Part shown: one piece after another, positions 25,298-34,573 of the stretch
Position numbering within the stretch: the stretch's first letter is position 1
Layout of the letters: the number at the start of each line of letters is the position of its first letter
The notes under the pieces: model-generated
Seen by the model: the letters and a program-made list of their open reading frames with translations, nothing else
What the model was told of the DNA's origin: nothing
Database searches by the model: none
Position numbers and translations under genes: made by a program
Source: Capnocytophaga sputigena
GTDB taxonomy: Bacteria > Bacteroidota > Bacteroidia > Flavobacteriales > Flavobacteriaceae
Reading direction: 5' to 3'
DNA length: 64,000 nucleotides
Assembly: GCF_900446695.1 (NCBI RefSeq)
Contig: NZ_UAVP01000011.1
Location: 62,001-126,000, forward strand

Positions 25298-25969
25298 TTA
25301 GTGAAATCTTGTTTCTAATTTGATATATTCTAAAAATTCCTTTCTAACTTCAGGATCTTTAAACTTACCACCAAACTCAGCAGTAACAGTACTGCTATCA
25401 ATATCTTCTATACCACGAGAATTGACACATAAGTGTTTAGCATCTATGATACAAGCTACATCTTCGGTTCCTAAAGCTTGTTGCATTTCTTGTACAATTT
25501 GCATTGTAAGCCGCTCCTGAACTTGTGGACGTTTCGCGTAATACTCTACTATACGATTCATCTTAGAAAGCCCTAAGACTTTACCATTAGAAATATAACC
25601 TACATGGGCACGTCCTACTATAGGTAACAAATGGTGTTCACAAGTGGAATATACTACTATATTCTTCTCTACTAACATTTCCCCATAGTGGTAAGAATTA
25701 TTGAAAGTAGACATTGAAGGTTTTCGTTCAGGAAGTAAACCTCCAAAAATTTCTTTTACAAACATTTTTGCTACACGTTTTGGGGTACCTTTTAAACTAT
25801 CATCATTTAAGTCCATTCCCAAAGTGTGGAGGATAGCACGTACATGCGTTTCTATCTCAGCTATTTTTTCAGTTTCATTTAACTGAAAAGCATCTGCTCT
25901 AAGAGGTGTGACAGCTGAAGTAGCAATATGGTTGTCACCTAATATATCTTCTTTTTGATTTTTATTCAT
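25298..25969 (-). CDS. folE: GTP cyclohydrolase I
   Basis: FolE converts GTP to 7,8-dihydroneopterin triphosphate, the first step of folate or tetrahydrobiopterin synthesis. The 223-residue protein has the zinc ligands C110 and H113 in STCEHHLLP and the second cysteine in HLCVNSRGIED, with GRAHVGYI and GLSKMNRIVEYYAKRPQVQE as expected. The N-terminal 30 residues are variable, as usual. A -7-like TAACTTTG lies on the minus strand at 25995-26002, between folE and lon, so it probably has its own promoter. Confidence 0.96.
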   Translation of the reverse strand: MNKNQKEDILGDNHIATSAVTPLRADAFQLNETEKIAEIETHVRAILHTLGMDLNDDSLKGTPKRVAKMFVKEIFGGLLPERKPSMSTFNNSYHYGEMLVEKNIVVYSTCEHHLLPIVGRAHVGYISNGKVLGLSKMNRIVEYYAKRPQVQERLTMQIVQEMQQALGTEDVACIIDAKHLCVNSRGIEDIDSSTVTAEFGGKFKDPEVRKEFLEYIKLETRFH

Positions 25970-26006
25970 TACTTATTTTTATATTATGAAAGTGCAAAGT
26001 TACTAA

Positions 26007-28487
26007 TTATTCATCAAAAGTTAAAACTTTTTTGTGTTTTACATCTTGGTTAGTAATAGCTAAATGTATTACTTCTTCCATATCAGTTACATAGTGAAAA
26101 GTAAGTCCTTTAAGGTATTCTTGTTTGATTTCTAAAATGTCTTTCTTATTGTCTTTACATAAGATATATTCTTTGATACCAGCGCGTTTTCCTGCTAGAA
26201 TTTTTTCTTTGAGACCTCCTACGGGAAGTACTTTTCCACGCAAGGTAATTTCTCCAGTCATAGCAAGGTGCTTTTTCACGCGTTTTTGAGTAAAGAGAGA
26301 CATTAGAGAGGTGAGCATTGCAATACCTGCACTTGGACCATCTTTAGGAGTAGCTCCTTCTGGTACATGTATATGTACATCGTAATTGCTAAAAAGCTTA
26401 GGGTTAAGGTTATATCTTTCGGCATTTGCTTTTAGATATTCCCAAGCGATGGTTGCTGATTCTTTCATTACTTGACCTAAATTACCCGTGATATTAAGCC
26501 CCCCCTTACCTTTCGATAAGGCAGATTCTATAAAAAGAATATCACCTCCTACACTCGTCCACGCCAATCCTGTAACTACACCTGCAACCTCATTGTCTTC
26601 ATATTTATCACGTTCTAAACGAGCTGGTCCTAATATCTTTTCTATAGTTTCTATAGTAATTTTAGGGTCATAGGTTTCTTCCATTGCAAGATTTTTAGCT
26701 CCATAACGTACTACTTTAGCAATTTCTTTTTCTAAAGCACGTACACCAGATTCACGAGTGTAGCCTTCTACAATACGTTCTATTTCTTTTTTACCTAACT
26801 GCAAATCAGTATCTTTCATGCCATGCTCCTCTAATTGTTTAGGCAATAAATGACGTTTAGCAATTTCAGTCTTTTCTTCTATAGTATAGCCTGTTACATT
26901 GATGAGTTCCATACGGTCTAGTAACGCTGGTTGTATGGTGGAAAGATCATTGGCAGTAGCAATAAACATTACTTTAGAGAGATCATATCCCATTTCGAGG
27001 AAATTGTCATAAAATTCCTTGTTCTGTTCAGGGTCAAGTACTTCGAGCATTGCTGAAGAAGGATCGCCATGGTAACTATTATTGCCTAATTTATCAATTT
27101 CATCCAAAACAAAAACAGGGTTAGAAGTTTTGGCTTTTTTGAGTTGTTGTAGGATACGACCAGGCATAGCACCTATATAAGTTTTACGATGTCCACGTAT
27201 TTCAGCCTCATCGTGTAAACCTCCTAACGACATACGAACATACTCACGATTTAAGGCTTTAGCTATAGAGCGACCTAAGGAGGTTTTTCCTACCCCAGGA
27301 GGTCCATAGAAACATAAAATAGGCGATTTCATATCATTACGGAGTTTGAGTACTGCTAAATACTCTATGATACGACGTTTTACCTCTTCTAATCCATAAT
27401 GTTCTTTATCAAGAATTCTCTGAGCTCTTTTTAAGTCGAAGTTATCTTTAGAATATTCATTCCAAGGTAATTCTAATAGCACTTCTAAGTAATTTCGTTG
27501 AATACCATAGTCGGGACTATTAGGATTAGTTCGTTGTAATTTACTGAGTTCTTTTTCAAAAAGTTCTTTTATATTATCATCCCATTTCTTAGTCTTAGCT
27601 TTCTTTTTGAGTTCTTCTATCTCTTGCTCATACGATACTCCCCCTAATTCTTCTTGAATAGTGCGCATCTGCTGGTGCAGGAAGTATTCACGTTGTTGTT
27701 GGTCTATATCAAAACGTGTTTTAGATTGCACTTCATTACGCAAGGTAAGACGTTGCAAATCAATATTTAGATATTTTAAGATCGCTGTAGCACGTTCTTT
27801 AAGTTCATCAATCTCTAATACACCTTGTTTTTCTAAAACAGTGGCATTCATATTAGAGGAAATAAAGTTGATGAGGAATGAGTAGCTTTCTATATTGCGA
27901 ATAGCAAAAGCAGCCTCTGAAGGGATATTTGGATTTTCCTGTATAATTTTGATAGAGAGGTCTTTTACAGCATCAATAGTCGCTTCAAACTCTTTATCGT
28001 TTGGTTCAGGTTTTACATCAGACATCTCTTTGATCACTGCTTTGATATAGGGTTTTTCTTCTACAATACTCTCTATTTCAAAACGTTTTTTACCTTGAAT
28101 AATAATGGTTACATTACCATCAGGCATTTTTAGTACTCTAAGAATGCGAGCTACTGTACCGAAACGGAAAAGATCTTTTCCTTCAGGTATTTCGGTTTTT
28201 TCGTCTAATTGAGCAACTACTCCAATTGTTTTAGTAGTAGCATAGGCTTCATTAATTAGATGAATAGAAGCATCACGTCCAGCAGATATAGGTACTACTA
28301 CCCCTGGAAAAAGCACAGTGTTTTTCAAGGGAAGAATTGGTAATACATGCGGAATGCGTTCACGCTCTATTTCTTCCTCATCTTCCAAAGTGAGAAGTGG
28401 TATAAATTCAGTATCTTCATCAATATGTTCAGCAACAAGGCTGTCAAAATTTCCTATATTCATATTTATATTGTTAGTAAGTGTCAT
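26007..28487 (-). CDS. lon: ATP-dependent Lon protease
   Basis: Lon degrades misfolded and regulatory proteins in the cytoplasm. The 826-residue protein has the N-terminal substrate domain (from about residue 45, [16 protein letters not shown]). The AAA+ module carries Walker A GPPGVGKT at 395-402 and Walker [10 protein letters not shown]. The C-terminal serine-lysine protease domain has S719 in KDGPSAG and the catalytic lysine about 43 residues later in GGLKEK. The start at 28487 is used; an in-frame ATG at 28463 (MNIGNFD) is also possible. The gene stands alone between folE and a divergent RND pump gene. Confidence 0.97.
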   Translation of the reverse strand: MTLTNNINMNIGNFDSLVAEHIDEDTEFIPLLTLEDEEEIERERIPHVLPILPLKNTVLFPGVVVPISAGRDASIHLINEAYATTKTIGVVAQLDEKTEIPEGKDLFRFGTVARILRVLKMPDGNVTIIIQGKKRFEIESIVEEKPYIKAVIKEMSDVKPEPNDKEFEATIDAVKDLSIKIIQENPNIPSEAAFAIRNIESYSFLINFISSNMNATVLEKQGVLEIDELKERATAILKYLNIDLQRLTLRNEVQSKTRFDIDQQQREYFLHQQMRTIQEELGGVSYEQEIEELKKKAKTKKWDDNIKELFEKELSKLQRTNPNSPDYGIQRNYLEVLLELPWNEYSKDNFDLKRAQRILDKEHYGLEEVKRRIIEYLAVLKLRNDMKSPILCFYGPPGVGKTSLGRSIAKALNREYVRMSLGGLHDEAEIRGHRKTYIGAMPGRILQQLKKAKTSNPVFVLDEIDKLGNNSYHGDPSSAMLEVLDPEQNKEFYDNFLEMGYDLSKVMFIATANDLSTIQPALLDRMELINVTGYTIEEKTEIAKRHLLPKQLEEHGMKDTDLQLGKKEIERIVEGYTRESGVRALEKEIAKVVRYGAKNLAMEETYDPKITIETIEKILGPARLERDKYEDNEVAGVVTGLAWTSVGGDILFIESALSKGKGGLNITGNLGQVMKESATIAWEYLKANAERYNLNPKLFSNYDVHIHVPEGATPKDGPSAGIAMLTSLMSLFTQKRVKKHLAMTGEITLRGKVLPVGGLKEKILAGKRAGIKEYILCKDNKKDILEIKQEYLKGLTFHYVTDMEEVIHLAITNQDVKHKKVLTFDE

Positions 28488-28739
28488 TTTGTCAGTAGTT
28501 ATTGTTTTATATAAATGAGATTATAATATTTACCATACTGACAAACAAGACTCTAAATAAAAAAAACTAATGTTACGGAGATATATTGCAATAGATGTGC
28601 CAAGATTAGGAAATAACTAAGTTCATTATAGGTTGAAATAGGAGACTTTTTATAGGAATTAGAATCTTTAGTAGCTTTTTCAATCAATTAATAAAGAAAT
28701 AAGATATTCTCTAATAAAAATATATTTTTGGAAACTTTT
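28488..28739. other. Intergenic region between divergent lon and RND genes
   Basis: No gene or RNA is seen in this AT-rich stretch. It should contain the lon promoter, but I could not find a convincing TAnnTTTG box on the minus strand. The rightmost part leads into the RND promoter. Confidence 0.5.
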
Positions 28740-28771
28740 TTTGTTTATTAAGTTTTTTTATTGTATTTTTG
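28740..28771 (+). promoter_or_regulatory. Promoter of the RND transporter gene
   Basis: TTTG (28740-28743) and TATTTTTG (28764-28771), with a 20-base spacer, fit the Bacteroidota consensus. It overlaps the upstream part of the long frame, which places the true start at the ATG at 28797. Confidence 0.75.
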
Positions 28772-28796
28772 CCGCCGATTTAGAACAAATAAACAA

Positions 28797-31700
28797 ATGG
28801 ATTTAATTAAACTTTCTATTAAGCGCCCTAGTGTGCTTATTGTAATGCTTTCCTTATTACTTATAGGTGGTTTTTATTCTTATAAGTTGCTGAATTATGA
28901 GTTGATTCCTAAATTTGAGGTAAATGTAGTAACAATCTCTACTGTCTATGCTGGAGCTTCACCATCTGAGATAGAGAGTACTATTACCAAAAGGATTGAG
29001 GATGCGGTTTCAGCCTTAGAAAATATTAAGAAAATACAATCGTATTCGTATGAAAGTCTTTCAGTGGTAGTAGTACAGCTTACTAATGATGCTAATGTAG
29101 ATAATACTCTTAATGAGGCACAAAGAAAAATTAATGCTATTCGTGCTTACCTACCTACTGATGCTAAAGAACCTTCACTTAGTAAATTTTCTCTTTCAGA
29201 TTTACCAATCATTTCTATAGGGGTGACTTCTAAGTTATCTGCTCAAGAGTTGTATGACTTAGTAGATAAGAAGATACAACCTGAACTCTCACGTGTACCA
29301 GGGGTAGCACAAGTAAATATAATAGGTGGTCGGAAACGCGAAATACGTGTGAGTATTGATGCTAAGAAATTAGAAGGTTATGGGCTTTCTATTGCTCAAG
29401 TACAACAATTGATTGCTGCTTCAAATATGGAAATTCCTGCGGGTAAAATCAAGACTCGTGAGAATAGTACTTCTATACGTTTGCTTGGTAAAATACAAGA
29501 TGTAGATCAGTTGCGTAACCTTATACTTGCTTCACAAAACGGAGTAGAAATACGTCTTTCGGATATAGCTGATGTACAAGATACAGAAGAAGAGGCTGAA
29601 AAGATAGCTCGTATAGACCAAGAAAATACTCTTTTGTTGCAAGTACTCAAACAAACTGATGCTAATGCTGTATCAGTGAGTGAATTGGTACGAAAAAAAA
29701 TGAATCAAGTAGAGCAGACTTACAAAAATGAAGGAGTGAAAATGCTATTAGCAGAAGATACTAGTGAATTTACGTTAGAAGCATCAAATGCAGTAATGTT
29801 TGACTTAGTATTAGCAATTGTGTTGGTAGCTGTAGTAATGTTTTTCTTTCTTCATAGTTTGCGTAATGCTCTTATTGTAATGGTATCTATTCCTACCTCA
29901 TTAATTGCTACTTTTATAGGTATGTATTTCTTTGGATTTACGTTGAACTTGATGAGTTTGGTAGCCCTTTCAATGGTAGTAGGTATATTAGTAGATGATG
30001 CTATTGTAGTATTAGAAAATATTCACCGCCATATGGAAATGGGTAAGAATAAAGTTCGTGCTGCTTTTGACGGATCTAAGGAAATTGTACTTACTGTAAT
30101 GGCTATTACCTTAGTAATTGTAGTAGTATTTGTACCAATTTCTATAGGGAATAGCATAGTTGTAAATATCGTAAGAGAGTTTTGTATGACGGTAGCCATT
30201 GCTACAATGCTATCATTGTTAATGTCATTTACAGTAGTACCTTGGCTGTACTCACGTTTTGGGAAGTTAGAACATGCTAACTCTAATTCTCTGTTAGGAA
30301 AGGTATCTATTGGATTTGAAGGGTATCTTAAGCGTTTTACACAATTTTTCTCAGACCTATTGGTATGGGTATTTGCTAATAAATGGAAAACTATTATTTT
30401 AGTATTTTTTCTTTTTATAGGTTCTTGTTCATTGATTCCTACAGGATTTGTAGGGACTGAATTTATGCCTAATATGGATAGAGGCAAATTTTTAATACAA
30501 TTTGAATTGAATAAAGATGCTTCTCTTGAACAAACAAACTTCATTACTCAAAAAGCAGAGAACTATCTTCGTAACTTGAAAGTAAAAGGTACAGATAAAC
30601 CTTTGGTAGAAAGTATGATTACTACTGTAGGGCAATCTACTAGCGGTATGGGGGCTTCACAAGCAACAGCTTATAAATCAGAAATACAACTTACTATAAT
30701 TGATAAAAAAGAGCGTAGTGAATCAACTAATGTGATTGCAGCAAAGTTAAAACGCGAATTGAGTCAGTTTTTAATAGAAGCTAAAGTAAAAACAGTACCA
30801 GTAGGAATGATGGGAGCTGAACAAGCCCCTATTGCTCTTGTGGTTACTTCTGACAATGTAGAAGCAGCTCAACAATATGCTGAAAAAACGGCAGAACTAC
30901 TTAAAACTATAGAAGGAGCTACCGAAATAAAACTTACCTCAGAATCAGGTAATCCTGAAATAAGCGTACAGTTAGATCGTGATAAAATGACGATGTTAGG
31001 ACTCAATATTGCTACTGTAGGAGGAACAATACGAACTGCTTTTAATGGTAATGATGATAGTAAGTTTCGCACGGGAGATTCTGAATATGATATCAATATA
31101 ATATTTGAAGATGGCAGCCGTCAATCAATGGATGATATAGAGAATATGATGTTCATCAATTCAGTAGGACAACAGATAAAGCTATCGCAATTTGCAACTA
31201 TTGTTTACGCTTCAGGTCCTACGCAATTAGAACGTTATGACAAATCTCCATCAGTAACAGTACAAGCTCAATCGGTAGGTCGTCCTACTGGTACTATAGT
31301 TTCAGAATGGAAGAGCAAAATAAACCAATTAGAAAAACCAACTAATGTACATTTTGTATTTACGGGAGACCAAGAAATGCAAGATGAAGGTTTTGGCACT
31401 TTGTTTGTATCACTTTTTGCAGCTATTCTCTTGGTATATATGGTAATGGTTGTATTATATGACAGTTTTTCACGTCCATTTGTAGTATTATTCTCTATCC
31501 CATTATCTTTTATTGGAGCCTTGGTAGCTTTAGCATTAGCTAATATGTCTCTCAATACCTTTACTCTTTTAGGTATGATTATGCTCATTGGGCTAGTTGC
31601 TAAGAATGCGATTATGTTAGTTGACTTTGCTAACCATCGTAAGCAAGAAGGAGAAGATACTGTAACTGCATTGATACAGGCAAATCACGCTCGTTTGCGC

Positions 31701-31973
31701 CCGATATTAATGACAACTATTGCGATGGTAGCAGGAATGATACCTTTGGCGATAGCAAGTAGTGCGGGAGCTGAAGTAAATAATGGTTTGGCTATTGTAA
31801 CTATTGGAGGATTGTTATCTTCACTGTTCCTAACTTTAATTGTGGTACCTTTGGTATATCTCATTTTTGACAATATAAGCAAACGTTTTGGTAAAGGCAC
31901 TAAAACTGATTACGAAAAACTGATGATTGCTGATTACGACCATATAGATATCAAAGGAGAACACGAAATATAA
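28797..31973 (+). CDS. RND family efflux transporter permease (AcrB-like)
   Basis: RND permeases are proton-driven inner-membrane trimers that export drugs or other compounds through a periplasmic adaptor and an outer-membrane channel. The 1058-residue protein starts at MDLIKLSIKRPSVLIVM. It has the duplicated TM plus porter-domain layout. The proton-relay aspartates are in GILVDDAIVVLENIHR (TM4), and the lysine is in GLVAKNAIMLVDF (TM10). No adaptor or TolC-like gene is adjacent, which is unusual because these are normally one operon. The substrate is unknown. The start at 28797 is preferred because the promoter covers the longer frame. Confidence 0.92.
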   Translation: MDLIKLSIKRPSVLIVMLSLLLIGGFYSYKLLNYELIPKFEVNVVTISTVYAGASPSEIESTITKRIEDAVSALENIKKIQSYSYESLSVVVVQLTNDANVDNTLNEAQRKINAIRAYLPTDAKEPSLSKFSLSDLPIISIGVTSKLSAQELYDLVDKKIQPELSRVPGVAQVNIIGGRKREIRVSIDAKKLEGYGLSIAQVQQLIAASNMEIPAGKIKTRENSTSIRLLGKIQDVDQLRNLILASQNGVEIRLSDIADVQDTEEEAEKIARIDQENTLLLQVLKQTDANAVSVSELVRKKMNQVEQTYKNEGVKMLLAEDTSEFTLEASNAVMFDLVLAIVLVAVVMFFFLHSLRNALIVMVSIPTSLIATFIGMYFFGFTLNLMSLVALSMVVGILVDDAIVVLENIHRHMEMGKNKVRAAFDGSKEIVLTVMAITLVIVVVFVPISIGNSIVVNIVREFCMTVAIATMLSLLMSFTVVPWLYSRFGKLEHANSNSLLGKVSIGFEGYLKRFTQFFSDLLVWVFANKWKTIILVFFLFIGSCSLIPTGFVGTEFMPNMDRGKFLIQFELNKDASLEQTNFITQKAENYLRNLKVKGTDKPLVESMITTVGQSTSGMGASQATAYKSEIQLTIIDKKERSESTNVIAAKLKRELSQFLIEAKVKTVPVGMMGAEQAPIALVVTSDNVEAAQQYAEKTAELLKTIEGATEIKLTSESGNPEISVQLDRDKMTMLGLNIATVGGTIRTAFNGNDDSKFRTGDSEYDINIIFEDGSRQSMDDIENMMFINSVGQQIKLSQFATIVYASGPTQLERYDKSPSVTVQAQSVGRPTGTIVSEWKSKINQLEKPTNVHFVFTGDQEMQDEGFGTLFVSLFAAILLVYMVMVVLYDSFSRPFVVLFSIPLSFIGALVALALANMSLNTFTLLGMIMLIGLVAKNAIMLVDFANHRKQEGEDTVTALIQANHARLRPILMTTIAMVAGMIPLAIASSAGAEVNNGLAIVTIGGLLSSLFLTLIVVPLVYLIFDNISKRFGKGTKTDYEKLMIADYDHIDIKGEHEI

Positions 31974-31995
31974 CAAATATTTATCTTTATAAAAA

Positions 31996-32034
31996 GAAAA
32001 AAGGGATACCCAATTGAGGGTACCCCTTTTTTAT
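31996..32034. terminator. Bidirectional terminator between RND and bacilliredoxin genes
   Basis: An A-run followed by GGGATACCC, the loop AATTGA and GGGTACCCC with a T-run forms a hairpin that can end both convergent genes. Confidence 0.8.
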
Positions 32035-32055
32035 ATCTTATAGTTAAGCTTCTAG

Positions 32056-32466
32056 TTAACAAAATTCATCGTAAGCTTGTTGAAGATTTTCTGCTATTAC
32101 TTCAGCCATACGACCTTCTATATGGTGACGCTCTAGCATATGCACCAATTCTCCATCTTTGAACAAAGCAATACTTGGAGAAGAAGGAGGAAAAGGTAGC
32201 ATATATTGGCGTGCCTCTTCAGTGGCCTCTCTATCAACCCCTGCAAAAACTGTAGTGAGATGATCAGGTTTTTTTGCATTTTGCAAACTGTAAAGTACTG
32301 CAGGTCGTGCATTGCGAGCTGCACAACCGCAAACAGAATTTACCACTACAAGTGTAGTTCCTTCTTGTTCAATTGCATTTTTTACAGCTTCAACTGTTTT
32401 TAATTCTTTAAAACCAACATTTGTTAGTTCTTCTATCATTGGTTTTACCAATTCAGGTGGATACAT
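32056..32466 (-). CDS. BrxA/BrxB family bacilliredoxin
   Basis: Bacilliredoxins (YphP/YqiW family) remove low-molecular-weight thiols from proteins or act as disulfide oxidoreductases. The 136-residue protein has the CGC redox motif (C46 and C48 in NSVCGCAARNARPAV) in a thioredoxin-like fold, with FPPSSPSIALFKDGELVHM and HHIEGRMAEVIAENL downstream. Length and motif are normal. Bacteroidota that I know of are not reported to make bacillithiol uniformly, so the cofactor is uncertain. Its promoter faces that of the CoA-transferase gene. Confidence 0.9.
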   Translation of the reverse strand: MYPPELVKPMIEELTNVGFKELKTVEAVKNAIEQEGTTLVVVNSVCGCAARNARPAVLYSLQNAKKPDHLTTVFAGVDREATEEARQYMLPFPPSSPSIALFKDGELVHMLERHHIEGRMAEVIAENLQQAYDEFC

Positions 32467-32490
32467 AATACTTCATTTTTAAATTGGGTG

Positions 32491-32520
32491 CAAAGGTAAT
32501 AAAAAAAAATATATCACAAA
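32491..32520 (-). promoter_or_regulatory. Promoter of the bacilliredoxin gene
   Basis: On the minus strand TACCTTTG (32491-32498) with TTTG (32517-32520) 18 bases upstream matches the -7/-33 consensus. Confidence 0.7.
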
Positions 32521-32524
32521 TTAT

Positions 32525-32555
32525 TTTGTCAATTAGAAATTATGTTGTACTTTTG
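32525..32555 (+). promoter_or_regulatory. Promoter of the acetyl-CoA hydrolase/transferase gene
   Basis: TTTG (32525-32528) and TACTTTTG (32548-32555) with a 19-base spacer match the consensus. The ATG is 27 bases downstream. It is back to back with the bacilliredoxin promoter. Confidence 0.75.
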
Positions 32556-32581
32556 AACCACTAATAAAGCATTAATTTTCA

Positions 32582-33850
32582 ATGGCAAAAATTACAACAG
32601 CTAAAGAAGCCCTAAAAGTAGTAAAAAATGGTGATTTTGTGTATATACACGGAGGAGCTGCTGTGCCAGAAATATTAGTAGAAGCGCTTGTTGCACGAGC
32701 TCCTGAACTAAAAAATATTACTATTGGGCATATCCATATAGAAGGAGAAGCTTCTTTTGCTGATCCTAAGTATAAAGATAGTTTCTACATAAATTCTTTC
32801 TTTTTGTCTAAAAGTGTACGACATATAATAAAAGCAGGTAATGGGTCGTATACTCCTGTTTTTCTAAGTGATATGCCACTACTATTCGACCGAAAACATG
32901 TAAAAGTGGATGTAGTTCTAATACAAGTATCTCCCCCTGATAAGTTTGGATTTTGTTCTATGGGGGTAAGTGTAGAGGCTTGTAAGTCAGCTATTCGCAA
33001 TGCTAAATACGTTATTGCAAAAGTAAATAAGAAAATGCCCCGTACCTATGGTGATGCTCTTGTTCACATAGATGAGATAGATTACTTAGTGGAATATGAT
33101 GCTCCTATTTTCTCCCTACACCTCTCAGAACCCAATGTTATAGAAAAACAAATAGCTCAACATATAGTCCCTCTTATAGAAGATGGTAGTACTTTGCAAT
33201 TGGGTATTGGTAATATACCCAATGCTACTTTAGGTGAAATGGGGCACCTTAAAAATTTGGGGATTCATACAGAACTTCTTACTGAAGGTGTACTTGATTT
33301 GGTGAAAAAAGGAGTTATTAATGGTTATGAAAAGAAGATTGATAAAGGTAAAATTATTGCCTCATTCGCAATGGGGTCACAAGAGTTATACGATTTTATA
33401 GATCATAATCCCTCGGTAGAAATGGCTGAGGCTTCATATACTAATGAAGTATCTGTTATTCGTCAGAATCCTAAGATGATTTCTATCAATTCAGCTATAG
33501 AGGTAGATATTACAGGGCAAGTATGTGCTGACTCTATAGGGACAACTATCTATTCAGGCTTTGGAGGACAAATAGATTTTGTGCGTGGAGCAATGTTAAG
33601 TGAAGGAGGTAAATCTATTATTACATTCCCTTCAGTAACCAACAAGGGAGAAAGTAAGATTGTACCTTTTCTCAAACAAGGAGCAGGTGTAGTTACTACC
33701 CGAGCACATGTGCAGTACATAGTAACCGAATATGGAGTTGCAGAACTATTTGGTAAAAATTTAAAAGATCGTGCTAAAGCATTAATAGCTATAGCTCACC
33801 CTAATTATAGGGAAGCCTTGGAAAGAGCAGCTTTTGAAATGTACAAGTAA
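32582..33850 (+). CDS. Acetyl-CoA hydrolase/transferase family protein
   Basis: Proteins of this family move CoA between acyl groups (for example acetate with succinyl-CoA or 4-hydroxybutyrate) or hydrolyse acetyl-CoA. The 422-residue protein shows the two-domain CoA-transferase I fold. Motifs include VYIHGGAAVPEILVEAL near the start, DVVLIQVSPPDKFGFCSMGV, LQLGIGNIPNATL and TELLTEGVLDLVKKG, plus GGQIDFVRGAMLSEGGKSII in the C-terminal half. The precise substrate cannot be told. Length is typical of the 4-hydroxybutyrate CoA-transferase-like group. It is followed 28 bases later by a DUF4199 gene. Confidence 0.9.
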   Translation: MAKITTAKEALKVVKNGDFVYIHGGAAVPEILVEALVARAPELKNITIGHIHIEGEASFADPKYKDSFYINSFFLSKSVRHIIKAGNGSYTPVFLSDMPLLFDRKHVKVDVVLIQVSPPDKFGFCSMGVSVEACKSAIRNAKYVIAKVNKKMPRTYGDALVHIDEIDYLVEYDAPIFSLHLSEPNVIEKQIAQHIVPLIEDGSTLQLGIGNIPNATLGEMGHLKNLGIHTELLTEGVLDLVKKGVINGYEKKIDKGKIIASFAMGSQELYDFIDHNPSVEMAEASYTNEVSVIRQNPKMISINSAIEVDITGQVCADSIGTTIYSGFGGQIDFVRGAMLSEGGKSIITFPSVTNKGESKIVPFLKQGAGVVTTRAHVQYIVTEYGVAELFGKNLKDRAKALIAIAHPNYREALERAAFEMYK

Positions 33851-33878
33851 ATAATTAACTTTAAATATTGATTTGCTT

Positions 33879-34424
33879 ATGGAAACAAAAAATGTAAACT
33901 TCTTAAGTATTGTACTTAAAAATGGACTTTTATTAGGGCTTGCTTCAGTAGCCTTTAATGTAGTGTTGTATGTAACTGACCTTTTGTACACTGATAGTAC
34001 TTTGATGGGTATTCTTACCTGGTTGGTAGCTACAGCTATTTCTGTAGTTTTTATTATAATGGCTATAGAACAATACAAAAAAGCTAATGAAGGGTTTCTC
34101 TCTATAGGAGAAGCTATAAAAGTAGGGGTAGTAGTAGCTGTCATAGCAGGAGTGATAGGTGCTATTTATCAAGTGATATATACTACTATTATTGATCCTG
34201 ATTATTATGAAAAGGTTGTAGAAGTTACAATGAAGAAAATGAGTGGGATAACTTCTAATTTTACCGAAGAACAGATGGAAGAGTTCCAAGATAAAATGTA
34301 TGCTAACAAACCTTCTATCGTTTCATCATTTTCTACTTCTGTAATATTTTCGGCTATTGGAGGACTCATCATCTCAGCTATTGTAGGAGCTGTGAAGAAA
34401 AAAGAACAGCCAATGTCTCTTTAA
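33879..34424 (+). CDS. DUF4199 family membrane protein
   Basis: The start is the ATG at 33879 (METKNVNFLS); the frame could begin at a TTG two codons earlier. The 181-residue protein has four membrane helices: about residues 10-32 (LKNGLLLGLASVAFNVVLYV), 40-62, 75-97 (VGVVVAVIAGVIGAIYQVIY) and 150-172. A charged, helical segment with MKKMSG lies before the last helix. This pattern matches DUF4199, a Bacteroidota family of unknown function that often sits beside glycosyltransferase or lipid genes. It probably shares a transcript with the CoA-transferase gene. Confidence 0.82.
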   Translation: METKNVNFLSIVLKNGLLLGLASVAFNVVLYVTDLLYTDSTLMGILTWLVATAISVVFIIMAIEQYKKANEGFLSIGEAIKVGVVVAVIAGVIGAIYQVIYTTIIDPDYYEKVVEVTMKKMSGITSNFTEEQMEEFQDKMYANKPSIVSSFSTSVIFSAIGGLIISAIVGAVKKKEQPMSL

Positions 34425-34447
34425 AAAGCAACAAAATAACTTAAATT

Positions 34448-34487
34448 AAACTTTGCTGAAATCTAAGGATTTTAGCAAAGTTTTTTT
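34448..34487 (+). terminator. Terminator after DUF4199 gene
   Basis: AAACTTTGCTGAAATC pairs with GATTTTAGCAAAGTTT around a TAAG loop and is followed by a T-run. Confidence 0.85.
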
Positions 34488-34519
34488 GTTTATAAAAAAG
34501 ATAACTTCTTAGCTATTAC

Positions 34520-34549
34520 TTGCTAATTACCAATTATTTTGTACCTTTG
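34520..34549 (+). promoter_or_regulatory. Promoter of the DUF1624-like gene
   Basis: TTG (34520-34522) and TACCTTTG (34542-34549), 19 bases apart, match the consensus. The transcript would begin around 34556, which rules out the upstream start and supports the ATG at 34574. Confidence 0.72.
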
Positions 34550-34573
34550 CAGCCTCTTTATGACATTATAATT

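Noticed and set aside
28488-28739. Small RNA or riboswitch upstream of lon or the RND gene
   Set aside because: No conserved structure or hairpin of note was seen in this AT-rich stretch.
30023-30544. 173-codon antisense frame in the RND gene
   Set aside because: It is the complementary shadow of a strongly coding, motif-bearing gene.
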